This document shows, piece after piece, positions 24,460 through 32,261 of a stretch of 61,901 nucleotides of DNA. The stretch is from Sphingomonas echinoides ATCC 14820 (GTDB lineage: Bacteria > Pseudomonadota > Alphaproteobacteria > Sphingomonadales > Sphingomonadaceae): NCBI RefSeq assembly GCF_000241465.1, contig NZ_JH584235.1:3933651-3995551 (forward strand), read 5' to 3'. Made by a program: the position numbers and the translations under genes. Below the pieces are notes generated by a model, which was given only the letters and a program-made list of their open reading frames with translations, did no database searches and was not told the DNA's origin. The stretch's first letter is position 1, and every line of letters begins with the position of its first letter.

Positions 24460-25497
24460 ATGAACGACATGACCCCTATCGCCAAGTCCACTACCCCCAA
24501 GGATTGGGAAACCGACCAGGAAGTGCGCTGGTGCCCCGGTTGCGGGGATTATGCGATCCTGAAAGCGGTGCAGCGCACCATGCCCGAAATCGGCGCGCGG
24601 CCGGAAAATACCGTGTTTGTCAGCGGCATCGGCTGCTCGTCGCGTTTCCCATATTATATGGAAACCTACGGCTTCCACACTATCCATGGTCGCGCGCCGG
24701 CGGTGGCGACGGGCGTGAAGCTCGCCAATCCCGATCTCGACGTGTGGATCATCACCGGTGACGGCGATGCGCTGTCGATCGGCGGCAACCACACGATGCA
24801 CCTCATCCGCCGCAATCTCGATTGCCAGGTGCTGCTGTTCAACAACGAGATTTACGGCCTGACCAAGGGGCAATATTCGCCCACCTCGCGCGTCGGAACG
24901 CGCACGCCATCGACGCCGTTCGGCTCGGTCGACCGTCCGGCCAATCCATGCGCCTTTGCGCTCGGTGCAGGCGGGCGCTTCATCGCGCGCGCGATCGACG
25001 TTCACAAGAATTTGGTCGGCGTGCTCAAGGCGGCCTACGCCCATAAGGGCACCGGGTTCGTCGAGATCTTCCAGAACTGCATCGTCTACAATGACGACGT
25101 GTTCGCGCCCTTCACCGAAAAGAAGAATGCGGCGGGAAGCCAGATGTGGGTCGAGCACGGCAAGCCGTTGCTGTTCGACGGCGGCACCAAGGGCCTGACG
25201 ATGGACCGCGAGCGGCTGGTGCTCAAGGTCGTCGATGTCGTCGATGGCGATTGGCAGGCGGCCGGCGTGATCGTCCATGACCAGACCAATCGCGGGCTGG
25301 CGCACATGCTGGTGGAAATGCCGTTCGGGGCGTTCCCGATGGCGCTGGGCGTGCTGTTCGACGATCCCGCCCCGACCTTCGAAAGCGCGGTCGTCACGCA
25401 GAACATCGAAGCCGCCAAGGGCAAGACGCCCAACCTCCAGCATTTGCTGAGCCAGGGCCAGACGTGGCAGGTGGAGAAAGAACCGCGGGCGGAGTAG
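24460..25497 (+). CDS. korB: 2-oxoacid:ferredoxin oxidoreductase, beta subunit
   Basis: 345 aa thiamine-diphosphate and Fe-S subunit. RWCPGCGDYAIL (about 25-36) gives two cluster Cys, and VSGIGCSSRFPYYM a third; ThDP/Mg motif DVWIITGDGDALSIGGNH and downstream NNEIYGLTKGQYSPTS are classic. Works with KorA directly upstream. The end is followed within 10 bases by the first terminal repeat of the GxxExxY cassette. Confidence 0.93.
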   Translation: MNDMTPIAKSTTPKDWETDQEVRWCPGCGDYAILKAVQRTMPEIGARPENTVFVSGIGCSSRFPYYMETYGFHTIHGRAPAVATGVKLANPDLDVWIITGDGDALSIGGNHTMHLIRRNLDCQVLLFNNEIYGLTKGQYSPTSRVGTRTPSTPFGSVDRPANPCAFALGAGGRFIARAIDVHKNLVGVLKAAYAHKGTGFVEIFQNCIVYNDDVFAPFTEKKNAAGSQMWVEHGKPLLFDGGTKGLTMDRERLVLKVVDVVDGDWQAAGVIVHDQTNRGLAHMLVEMPFGAFPMALGVLFDDPAPTFESAVVTQNIEAAKGKTPNLQHLLSQGQTWQVEKEPRAE

Positions 25498-25505
25498 GAA
25501 TTTTC

Positions 25506-25529
25506 GCACAAAGGCACAAAGGCACAAAG
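25506..25529. repeat. Left terminal array, 3 x GCACAAAG
   Basis: Three identical head-to-tail octamers beginning 9 bases after the korB stop. They precede the TTG start of the GxxExxY gene by 10 bases; the following AAGGAAG is a good Shine-Dalgarno for it. Confidence 0.85.
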
Positions 25530-25539
25530 AAGGAAGCGG

Positions 25540-25938
25540 TTGAGCGAAGCTCTTGAAAACCTGGCCCGGATTGCGGTCGATTGCGGTTTTAAGCTGCATG
25601 AGGCACTGGGGCCGGGGCTTCTGGAATCGGTATATGAGGTGTGCTTGTGCCGAAGTCTGGCGGATCGAGGGCTGGATGTAGAGCGGCAAAAGCCGGTGCC
25701 GATCCGGTTCAACGGCCTTGTTCTTGAAGAAGGGTTTCGGGCCGATCTCCTGGTTGAGGGGCGATTACTGATCGAGCTGAAGTCAACCGAACATTACGCA
25801 CCAGTGCATGCCAAGCAGGTGATCACCTATCTAAGATTGATGGATCTCCCGCTCGGTCTTCTGATGAACTTTGGTACCGTTACTTTCAAAGATGGCGTCA
25901 AGCGTCTGATCAACAAGTACGCAAGCCCGTTCCAGTGA
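25540..25938 (+). CDS. GxxExxY protein (PD-(D/E)XK nuclease-like fold)
   Basis: 132 aa from TTG 25540, with AGGAAG 5 bases upstream. Signature GLLESVY (residues 26-32; G26, E29, Y32). Putative nuclease core: Asp69 in FRADLLV, Glu79 and Lys81 in LLIELKS (D-x10-E-x-K), and Gln93 in AKQVITYL, so the active-site set looks intact. This family is widespread but uncharacterised; I recall it is often found between short repeats, as here. No partner toxin, antitoxin or helicase gene adjoins. A role in its own maintenance or movement is a guess. Confidence 0.85.
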   Translation: MSEALENLARIAVDCGFKLHEALGPGLLESVYEVCLCRSLADRGLDVERQKPVPIRFNGLVLEEGFRADLLVEGRLLIELKSTEHYAPVHAKQVITYLRLMDLPLGLLMNFGTVTFKDGVKRLINKYASPFQ

Positions 25939-25945
25939 AGGCGTC

Positions 25946-25969
25946 CTTTGTGTCTTTGTGTCTTTGTGC
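25946..25969. repeat. Right terminal array, 3 x CTTTGTGY (inverted relative to the left array)
   Basis: Three head-to-tail octamers starting 7 bases after the GxxExxY stop; the outermost copy is the exact complement of the left-array unit, the two inner ones differ by one base. 30 bases later the photolyase gene starts. Confidence 0.85.
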
Positions 25970-25999
25970 GCGTAATTTCCCCGGTACGTTGGCCAAGCG

Positions 26000-27376
26000 T
26001 TGACCGACGCTCCGACCCTCCTCTGGCTACGTCGCGATTTGCGGCTCGCCGACCAGCCAGCGCTTGCCGCTGCGATCGGGGAGGGGGCGATCGTGCCCGT
26101 GTATGTCCTCGATGACGAGACGCCCAAACACTATGCGATGGGCGGTGCGTCGCGCTGGTGGCTGCACCACAGCCTTGCCAGCCTCGATGCCGATCTGCGC
26201 GCGGTGGGATCGCGACTGATTTTGCGGCGGGGTAAGTGCGACGCGGTGCTCGCCGAACTCGCCACCGAGACGGGCGCAAACCGTGTGCATTGCATCCGCC
26301 ATTTCGAGCCGTGGTGGCGCAATGCCGAGCGCGCGGTGGCGAAGCGGCTCGATCTCATATGTCATGACGGCAACTATCTCGCACCGCCCGGCTCGATCAC
26401 CACCGGCAGCGGCGGGCAGTATAAGATCTTCACCCCGTTCTGGCGCGCGCTGCAGCAGCAGATGCCGCCGCCCGCGCCGCTGCCCAAACCGTCGAGCATT
26501 CCCGCGCCCGCGCATTGGCCGCGCAGCGAGCGGCTTAACGAGTGGGGCTTGCTGCCGACCAAACCCGACTGGTCGACCGGCTTCGGGGCGGACTGGTCCC
26601 CAGGCGAAGCGGGTGCCCATCACAAACTGAACGGCTTCAAACGCCATGCCGCCACCTATGGCGAAACCCGCAACCTGCCCTCGGTCGAAGGCAGTTCGCG
26701 CCTGTCGCCCTATCTGCATTTTGGCGAAGTTTCGGCCGCCCAAGTGTGGCACGCGGTGGCCGGGGCGGGGGGATCTGTCGATACCTTCCTCGGCGAGCTT
26801 GGCTGGCGCGATTATGCGCAGACCGTGATCCTGCAATTGCCCGATTATGGCAGCCGGAACGGCCGTCCCACACTCGACACGCTGCCGTGGCGCACTGGGC
26901 CGGATGCTGCCGCCGATTTGAAGGCATGGCAACTGGGCCGCACTGGCTACCCCATCGTCGATGCGGGGATGCGGCAGCTTTGGGCGACAGGCTGGATGCA
27001 CAATCGCGTGCGCATGATCACCGCGAGTTTCCTGATCAAGCACCTGCTGATCGACTGGCGCGAGGGCGAGCGCTGGTTTTGGGATTGTCTGGTCGATGCG
27101 GATTACGGGTCGAATGCGGTCAACTGGCAGTGGACTGCCGGGACCGGGATCGACGCCAATATGTTCGTCCGCATCATGGCACCACTCGTGCAATCGCCCA
27201 AATTCGAGGCCGGAGACTATATTCGCCAATGGGTGCCCGAGTTGGCGCAGGTGCGCGGCGAGGCCATTCATGACCCGGACGAGGCCGGATGTCGCCCCGC
27301 GGCCTATCCGCCCAAGATCATCGGCCACCGCGCGGCGCGCGAGCGCGCCTTGGCGGCGGTAAAACAGGCGCATTGA
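26000..27376 (+). CDS. phrB: Deoxyribodipyrimidine photolyase (CPD class I)
   Basis: 458 aa; light-driven repair of cyclobutane pyrimidine dimers. The N-terminal antenna-binding domain begins LLWLRRDLRLADQPAL; the C-terminal FAD domain has RLSPYLHFGEVS, WMHNRVRMITASFLIKHLL and NAVNWQWTAGTGIDANMF. TTG 26000 is taken because the conserved sequence begins 6 residues later and no ATG is near. It is followed after 41 bp by cfa; the pair recalls the singlet-oxygen stress genes of other alphaproteobacteria, where phr and cfa are co-regulated (known), but I see no clear RpoE-type promoter here. Confidence 0.94.
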   Translation: MTDAPTLLWLRRDLRLADQPALAAAIGEGAIVPVYVLDDETPKHYAMGGASRWWLHHSLASLDADLRAVGSRLILRRGKCDAVLAELATETGANRVHCIRHFEPWWRNAERAVAKRLDLICHDGNYLAPPGSITTGSGGQYKIFTPFWRALQQQMPPPAPLPKPSSIPAPAHWPRSERLNEWGLLPTKPDWSTGFGADWSPGEAGAHHKLNGFKRHAATYGETRNLPSVEGSSRLSPYLHFGEVSAAQVWHAVAGAGGSVDTFLGELGWRDYAQTVILQLPDYGSRNGRPTLDTLPWRTGPDAAADLKAWQLGRTGYPIVDAGMRQLWATGWMHNRVRMITASFLIKHLLIDWREGERWFWDCLVDADYGSNAVNWQWTAGTGIDANMFVRIMAPLVQSPKFEAGDYIRQWVPELAQVRGEAIHDPDEAGCRPAAYPPKIIGHRAARERALAAVKQAH

Positions 27377-27417
27377 ACCGCTTGCGAGCGCGCCCTGAGG
27401 GTGCGAGGGAAGCCGCG

Positions 27418-28614
27418 ATGACCAGGCTTCTCACAACTCTGTTCGATCGTTTGCTCGACCGGATTGATGCCGGCCTGGTCGAAGGATCATTGACGGCAAC
27501 CCTTCCCGGGGGGCGAATGCGCGTGCTCGGTGGGCGCGCGCCGGGGCCTGACGCTGTGGTCGATCTGGTGCGCTGGCGCGCGCTGCGCCGTTTGGTGACC
27601 GGCGGGTCGGCAGGCTGGTACGTTGCCTGGTCGAAGGGCGAATGGCGCAGTCCCGATCCGACGGTGTTGTTCGAGCTGTTCATGCGCAACCGGCGCACGC
27701 TGGGCGGGGCGGCGCGCTCGCAGGGTTTGGTCCGGCTGTTTCGCCATTGGCGCAATGCGTTGCGCCGCAACTCTCGCACCGGTTCAAAGCGGAACATCGA
27801 GTTTCACTATGATCTCGGCAACGATTTCTACAGCCTATGGCTTGACCCGAGCCTCACTTATTCTTCCGCGATGTTTGCCGAACCGCTCGCGCCAGAGGAG
27901 CCGCTGGAAGCGGCACAGGCGCGCAAAAATACTGCGATTCTCGATCGGCTGTCGCTCGCCCCGGGCGCGCATGTGCTGGAGATTGGCTGCGGCTGGGGTG
28001 GGTTTGCAGAGGCGGCTGCGCGGCGCGGACTGAGCGTAGCGGCGATCACGCTGTCGGCGGAACAGAAGCGGGCGGTCAACACGCGGGTCGCGGCGGCCGG
28101 GCTCGCGGGCGTCACGGTTTCGCTGACCGACTATCGCGACGTGACCGGCCAGTATGACGGCGTCGCCAGCATCGAAATGGTGGAGGCGGTCGGCCAGGAA
28201 TATTGGGGTACCTATCTCGCCACGATCGCGCGCGCGCTGAAACCGGGCGCGCGGGCGGCCATCCAATATATCGCGATCGATGATGCGATCTTCGAAGCCT
28301 ATGCGGCCAATGTCGATTTCATCCAGCGCTTCATCTTTCCCGGCGGGATGCTGGTGTCGGAAAGCCGGTTTCGCACGCTGGCCGAGCAAAACGGGCTGGA
28401 ATGGCGCGACCAGCGCAATTTCGGGCCAAATTATGCCGAAACGCTGCGGCGCTGGCGCGATAGCTTCGATGCGGTGGTGAGCGCTGGTCGTTTGCCCAAG
28501 AAATTTGACCAGAAATTCATCGCCTTGTGGCGCTATTATCTGATGTATTGCGAAGGTGGTTTTCGCGGCGGCGGCATCGATGTCGTGCAGGTGACACTGG
28601 TCAAGCGCGGTTGA
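27418..28614 (+). CDS. cfa: Cyclopropane-fatty-acyl-phospholipid synthase
   Basis: 398 aa from ATG 27418, preceded by GAGGGAAG. The SAM-dependent enzyme methylenates unsaturated phospholipid acyl chains at the membrane. Signatures: EFHYDLGNDFYSLWLDPSLT, VLEIGCGWGGFAEAAA (SAM loop), SIEMVEAVGQEYWGTY, FIQRFIFPGG and the end YYLMYCEGGFRGGGIDV. Length is normal. Same strand as phrB and probably co-transcribed. Confidence 0.95.
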   Translation: MTRLLTTLFDRLLDRIDAGLVEGSLTATLPGGRMRVLGGRAPGPDAVVDLVRWRALRRLVTGGSAGWYVAWSKGEWRSPDPTVLFELFMRNRRTLGGAARSQGLVRLFRHWRNALRRNSRTGSKRNIEFHYDLGNDFYSLWLDPSLTYSSAMFAEPLAPEEPLEAAQARKNTAILDRLSLAPGAHVLEIGCGWGGFAEAAARRGLSVAAITLSAEQKRAVNTRVAAAGLAGVTVSLTDYRDVTGQYDGVASIEMVEAVGQEYWGTYLATIARALKPGARAAIQYIAIDDAIFEAYAANVDFIQRFIFPGGMLVSESRFRTLAEQNGLEWRDQRNFGPNYAETLRRWRDSFDAVVSAGRLPKKFDQKFIALWRYYLMYCEGGFRGGGIDVVQVTLVKRG

Positions 28615-28666
28615 GCCAAGCGACCGCAGTTAGCGTCAATTTGTGTTAAATGGGATGGTCCAAGTT

Positions 28667-28757
28667 CCCGTTCGGGCTGAGCTTGTCGAAGCCCCGCGCT
28701 CCGCAGCGAACACCTCTCTTGCGGACAGGCCCTTCGACAGGCTCAGGGCGAACGGGA
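28667..28757. repeat. REP-like palindromic element, copy 1
   Basis: Left arm 28667-28695 (CCCGTTCGGGCTGAGCTTGT then CGAAG) and right arm 28729-28757 (CCTTCGACAGGCTCAGGGCG then AACGGG) are near-perfect inverted repeats around a 33-base loop. The sequence CTGAGCTTGTCGAAG is the core of dispersed repeats I recall from sphingomonads and other proteobacteria. It fills the gap between convergent cfa and the SDR gene. Confidence 0.85.
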
Positions 28758-28787
28758 GGAAGTATCCGGCCTCGAAAAAAATCGACC

Positions 28788-29498
28788 CTAGCCGAGGTGT
28801 TCGAAATGCCCGGTCTCAAAATCCTCGGTCAGCAGCGCGACGATGCGGTCGGCGACAACCGACGGTTCCTTGACCGATTTGGGGTCTTCGCCGGGATAGG
28901 CCTTGTGGCGCATCGCGGTGCGCGTCGCGCCGGGGTCGAGGATGGCGGTGCGAATATTGCTGATCCGCTCCATCTCGTCGCCATAGGCCGCGAGCAACGT
29001 CTCGAACGCCGCCTTGGATGCGCCATAAAGGCCCCAATAAGCGCGCGGCTTGCGCGCGACGCTCGAGGTAAGGCCGATCACGCGCGCGCGCTTGGACTTG
29101 CGCAGCATCGGGTCGAACGCTGCGATCAGCGCGGCTTGCGCGCTGATGTTGAGCGTCAGGACTTGCGCCATTTCCTTGACGTCGATCGCGGGCACGGCAG
29201 ACAATTGCCCGAGCATGGCGGCGTTGAGCACCATGATGTCGAGCGCAGGCCAGCGCTCGCCAATCGCCGCGCCCAGCCGTGCAATACTGTCGGTCTCGGT
29301 CAGGTTGAGCGGCGCGATCGTCGCCGACCCACCGGCGTCGAAAATCGCGCTCTCGACCGCTTCCAGCGCCGAGGCGGTGCGGGCGGTGAGCACGACATGC
29401 GCACCCGCTGCCGCCAGCGCCTGAGCGGTCGCAGCGCCGATGCCGCGGCTGGCACCGGTGACGAGCGCGATCTGGTTGGCGAGGGGCTTGTCGGTCAT
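28788..29498 (-). CDS. Short-chain dehydrogenase/reductase
   Basis: 236 aa NAD(P)-dependent oxidoreductase. Rossmann motif ALVTGASRGIGAAT (about 11-24), NAAM in place of NNAG, catalytic Ser in GLTSSVARKPRAYWG and YGASK (Tyr, Lys). The end LLTEDFETGHFEHLG resembles the YciK-type group. Flanked on both sides by REP-like repeats; its Shine-Dalgarno (CGGGAG) is the last bases of the downstream-lying repeat arm, 8 bases from ATG. Substrate unknown. Confidence 0.9.
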   Translation of the reverse strand: MTDKPLANQIALVTGASRGIGAATAQALAAAGAHVVLTARTASALEAVESAIFDAGGSATIAPLNLTETDSIARLGAAIGERWPALDIMVLNAAMLGQLSAVPAIDVKEMAQVLTLNISAQAALIAAFDPMLRKSKRARVIGLTSSVARKPRAYWGLYGASKAAFETLLAAYGDEMERISNIRTAILDPGATRTAMRHKAYPGEDPKSVKEPSVVADRIVALLTEDFETGHFEHLG

Positions 29499-29507
29499 GT
29501 GCTAACT

Positions 29508-29593
29508 CCCGTTCGCCCTGAGCTTGTCGAAGGGCTGCACTTCCTGAAGCGTTAGAAGAAAGTGCGGTGCTTCGACAAGCTCAGCACGAACGG
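29508..29593. repeat. REP-like palindromic element, copy 2
   Basis: Left arm 29508-29540 (CCCGTTCGCCCTGAGCTTGT then CGAAGGGC) and right arm 29563-29593 (GTGCTTCGACAAGCTCAGCA then CGAACGG) form an inverted repeat with a short internal loop. Same core as copy 1 about 750 bp away. It separates purF from the SDR gene and would form a long hairpin in the purF 3' untranslated RNA. Confidence 0.85.
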
Positions 29594-29599
29594 AGACGA

Positions 29600-31084
29600 T
29601 CAGATCATCCGCTCCGCCAGCAACGCGAACTGGTCGACCGAGGAGACATCGTCCTGGTCGGTCAGCGTCGTCGGATAATCGCCGGTGAAGCAGGCGTCGC
29701 AATGGCTCGGGCGGATCGCGTTGCGCTGGGGTTCGCCCAGCGCCTTGTAGAGGCCGTCGATCGAGACAAAAGCGAGGCTGTCGGCCTTGATATAGGTCGC
29801 CATCTCTTCGAGGTTCTTGGTCGCGGCGAGCAGCTTGGCGCGCTCGGGCGTGTCGACGCCGTAGAAGCACGAATGCCGCGTCGGTGGGCTGGCGATGCGC
29901 ATATGCACTTCGGCGGCACCGGCCTCGCGCATCATCTCGACGATCTTGAGGCTGGTGGTGCCGCGCACGATCGAATCGTCGATCAGCACGACGCGCTTGC
30001 CCTTGATCAGCGCGCGATTGGCATTGTGCTTCAGCTTCACGCCGAGGTGGCGCACCTTGTCACCTGGCTGGATGAAGGTGCGGCCAACATAATGCGAGCG
30101 GATGATGCCGAGCTCGAAGGGAATGCCCGATTCCTGCGCATAGCCAAGCGCCGCCGGGGTGCCCGAATCGGGCACCGGGATCACCAGATCCGCCTCGACC
30201 GGGCTTTCGATCGCGAGTTGCGCGCCGATCGCCTTGCGCACGGTGTAGACGCTGCGGTCCTCCGAGATCGAATCGGGGCGCGAGAAATAGACGAATTCGA
30301 AGATGCACGGGCGCGGGGCGACCGGCGCGAACGGGCTGTGCGAGGTGATCTCGCTGCCCTTGACCATCACCAGCTCGCCCGGCTCGATCGAGCGGACGAA
30401 GGTGGCACCAACGACGTCGAGCGCGACGGTTTCCGAGGCGAAGATCACGGCTTCGCTGCCATCCGATTGCTCGATCTTGCCCATCACCAGCGGACGGATG
30501 CCGAGCGGATCGCGGCAGGCGATCATGCCCTCGGGCGTCATCACGATCAGCGAATAGGCCCCTTCGACGCGCTTCAGGGCATCGATGAACTTGTCGACGA
30601 CGGTGCGGTAATTGGAGGTGGCGACCAAATGGATGATCGTCTCGGTGTCGCTGGTCGACTGAAAGATCGAGCCGCGCCGCACGAGATCGCGCCGCAGCCG
30701 CATCGCGTTGGAAATATTGCCGTTATGCGCGATCGCAAAACCACCCGAGGCGAGATCGGCATAAAGCGGCTGGACGTTGCGCAGCGCGGTTTCGCCGGTG
30801 GTCGAATAGCGCACATGCCCGCAGGCGACGCTGCCGCGCAGCGGGACCATCACCTCTTCGCGGTCGAAATTGCCCGCGACATGGCCCATTGCGCGGTGGG
30901 TGTGGAATTCGGTGCCATCGAAGCTGGTGATGCCAGCGGCTTCCTGGCCACGGTGCTGGAGCGCGTGCAGCCCCAAAGCGACCAGACGCGCCGCGTCGGC
31001 TGCGCCAGAGATACCGAAAATGCCGCACTCTTCATGCAGCGTGTCCCCATCTTGGGAGACGTCGAACGGATTGGTTGTCAGCAT
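29600..31084 (-). CDS. purF: Amidophosphoribosyltransferase
   Basis: About 494 aa from ATG 31084. First step of purine synthesis: PRPP and glutamine to phosphoribosylamine. The N-terminal nucleophile after propeptide removal is Cys20 in HEECGIFGI. PRPP-binding loop VVLIDDSIVRGTTS. Cys in PRPCIFEF, RHSCFYGVD and CDACFTGDYP match the four Fe-S ligands of the Bacillus-type enzyme. An ATG 39 bases upstream would lengthen the propeptide and is less likely. Divergent from hisI across 220 bp in which I see no clear promoter. Confidence 0.95.
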   Translation of the reverse strand: MLTTNPFDVSQDGDTLHEECGIFGISGAADAARLVALGLHALQHRGQEAAGITSFDGTEFHTHRAMGHVAGNFDREEVMVPLRGSVACGHVRYSTTGETALRNVQPLYADLASGGFAIAHNGNISNAMRLRRDLVRRGSIFQSTSDTETIIHLVATSNYRTVVDKFIDALKRVEGAYSLIVMTPEGMIACRDPLGIRPLVMGKIEQSDGSEAVIFASETVALDVVGATFVRSIEPGELVMVKGSEITSHSPFAPVAPRPCIFEFVYFSRPDSISEDRSVYTVRKAIGAQLAIESPVEADLVIPVPDSGTPAALGYAQESGIPFELGIIRSHYVGRTFIQPGDKVRHLGVKLKHNANRALIKGKRVVLIDDSIVRGTTSLKIVEMMREAGAAEVHMRIASPPTRHSCFYGVDTPERAKLLAATKNLEEMATYIKADSLAFVSIDGLYKALGEPQRNAIRPSHCDACFTGDYPTTLTDQDDVSSVDQFALLAERMI

Positions 31085-31343
31085 GGGGGCCCTTTGGGGG
31101 AGGGTAGAGCTTCGAGGCGGCATATAGGGAGCGGCATTCGGTTTGTCGCGCTTTTGTCACATCACCGGGAGCGATTGGTCGCATTGTTCGTTTCGGCGGC
31201 GTTCGGGGACAGTTTGTTATCGCTCACACGGGATTGAGCATGGCGAAGGATCGCGGATGGCAGGCGCGAGGCCCGGTCCGCCGATTCGCGCTACCGGACT
31301 GCGGGAGGATGACGCGCCCGGACAAGCGCGCTAGACCTGTGGC

Positions 31344-31706
31344 ATGGCAGACCTTCGCGAAACCGGCCTGGTGCTGGACCCCAAATATGATTCCGCTGGC
31401 CTGATCACCGCGGTCGCGACGGATCGCGTGTCGGGCGATGTGCTGATGCTCGCGCATATGAATGCCGAGGCGCTGCGGCTGACCGTCGAAAGCGGGGAGG
31501 CGCATTTCTGGTCGCGCAGTCGCGCCGCGCTGTGGAAGAAGGGCGAGACGTCCGGCCATGTGTTGCGCGTCGCCGATATCCGGATCGATTGCGATCAGGA
31601 CGCGGTGTGGCTGATCGTCGACCCCGCCGGCCCGGCTTGTCATACGGGCGAGCGGAGTTGCTTCTATCGCCGGATCGAGGGCGATCGGCTGGTAGCGGCT
31701 GCGTGA
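31344..31706 (+). CDS. hisI: Phosphoribosyl-AMP cyclohydrolase
   Basis: 120 aa; opens the adenine ring in histidine biosynthesis step 3. Conserved HMNAEALRLTVESGEAHFWS, RSRAALWKKGETSGH, and metal-site Cys in DCDQDAVW and CHTGERSCFY. Length fits the single-domain alphaproteobacterial form without a HisE fusion. Other his genes are not nearby. Its stop overlaps the GTG of the next lipoprotein gene. Confidence 0.96.
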   Translation: MADLRETGLVLDPKYDSAGLITAVATDRVSGDVLMLAHMNAEALRLTVESGEAHFWSRSRAALWKKGETSGHVLRVADIRIDCDQDAVWLIVDPAGPACHTGERSCFYRRIEGDRLVAAA

Positions 31707-32224
31707 GGCGGACCGCGCTGCTGGCGCTGCTCGCCCTTGCCGGGTGTCACCGTGCCGATCCCAAGCCTGCGGCCACGCCGACCCCGGTGGGCCTGGAAGC
31801 CGCAGCGATTCAGGCGGGCGTCATCCCTGACCCCGCCAGCACCGACATCACCGGCCTGTATGCGCGCGAAAGCGACCGGGTGTGCATCGTGCCCAGCGCA
31901 ACGGCGTACCGCATCGGGGTGTTCGTCGATTATGATGAACAGCAGAATTGCGGCGGTTCGGGCATCGTGACCCGGGTCGGCGAGACGCTGCACATCACCT
32001 TGGGCAGCGGCGGTGAAGCGGGCGATTCTGCGTGCAGCTTTGACGCGCGCTTTGAGGGCGACCGGATCGTCTTTCCGCCCCGCGTGCCGGAGGGGTGCCA
32101 GAAGATTTGCCTTCACCGCGCCTCGATCGCGGCGCTGGATGTGGCGCGGCTGAGTGATTCGATTTCGGAGGCGTCCACCTTGCGGGACAGCCGGGGCCGA
32201 TTGCTGTGCGCAAGCGGCGGATGA
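31703..32224 (+). CDS. Predicted lipoprotein of unknown function
   Basis: 173 aa from GTG 31703, which overlaps the hisI stop by 4 bp. N-terminus RRTALLALLALAGC is a short signal with lipobox LAGC. Residues DITGLYARESDRVCIVP and following suggest a small beta-rich domain; five Cys after the lipobox. A longer frame begins upstream within hisI but has no signal. I do not recognise a named family. Confidence 0.75.
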   Translation: MRRTALLALLALAGCHRADPKPAATPTPVGLEAAAIQAGVIPDPASTDITGLYARESDRVCIVPSATAYRIGVFVDYDEQQNCGGSGIVTRVGETLHITLGSGGEAGDSACSFDARFEGDRIVFPPRVPEGCQKICLHRASIAALDVARLSDSISEASTLRDSRGRLLCASGG

Positions 32225-32226
32225 TC

Positions 32227-32255
32227 TTGACGTTCACGTAAAGGTCAACTATTTG
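32227..32255 (+). promoter_or_regulatory. Promoter with a 22-bp dyad operator upstream of the merR gene
   Basis: -35 TTGACG at 32227-32232 and -10 TATTTG at 32250-32255, spacer 17 bp. The dyad 32227-32248 (TTGAC ... GTCAA, centre ACGT) is symmetric at 18 of 22 positions and lies across -35 and spacer, as expected for a MerR-family operator. Predicted transcription would begin at or next to the A of ATG 32262. Confidence 0.6.
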
Positions 32256-32261
32256 TCGGTC

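Larger units (their letters stand above)
25505..25970. mobile_element. GxxExxY cassette bounded by inverted octamer arrays (candidate mobile unit)
   Basis: Left end: three exact tandem copies of GCACAAAG at 25506-25529. Right end: CTTTGTGT, CTTTGTGT, CTTTGTGC at 25946-25969, which reversed read GCACAAAG, ACACAAAG, ACACAAAG, so the arrays are inverted repeats. Outside them, GGAATTTTCG on the left resembles the reversed right flank GGAAATTACGCG. The only gene inside is the GxxExxY protein. The unit sits exactly between korB and the photolyase gene without disrupting either. Mobility is inferred, not seen. Confidence 0.55.

Noticed and set aside
25506..25529. Short tandem repeats as a CRISPR array
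   Set aside because: Units are 8 bp with no spacers, and no cas genes are present.
25970..25999. RpoE (singlet oxygen) promoter for phrB-cfa
   Set aside because: No TGATC-type -35 with a TAAGA-type -10 was found in the available space.
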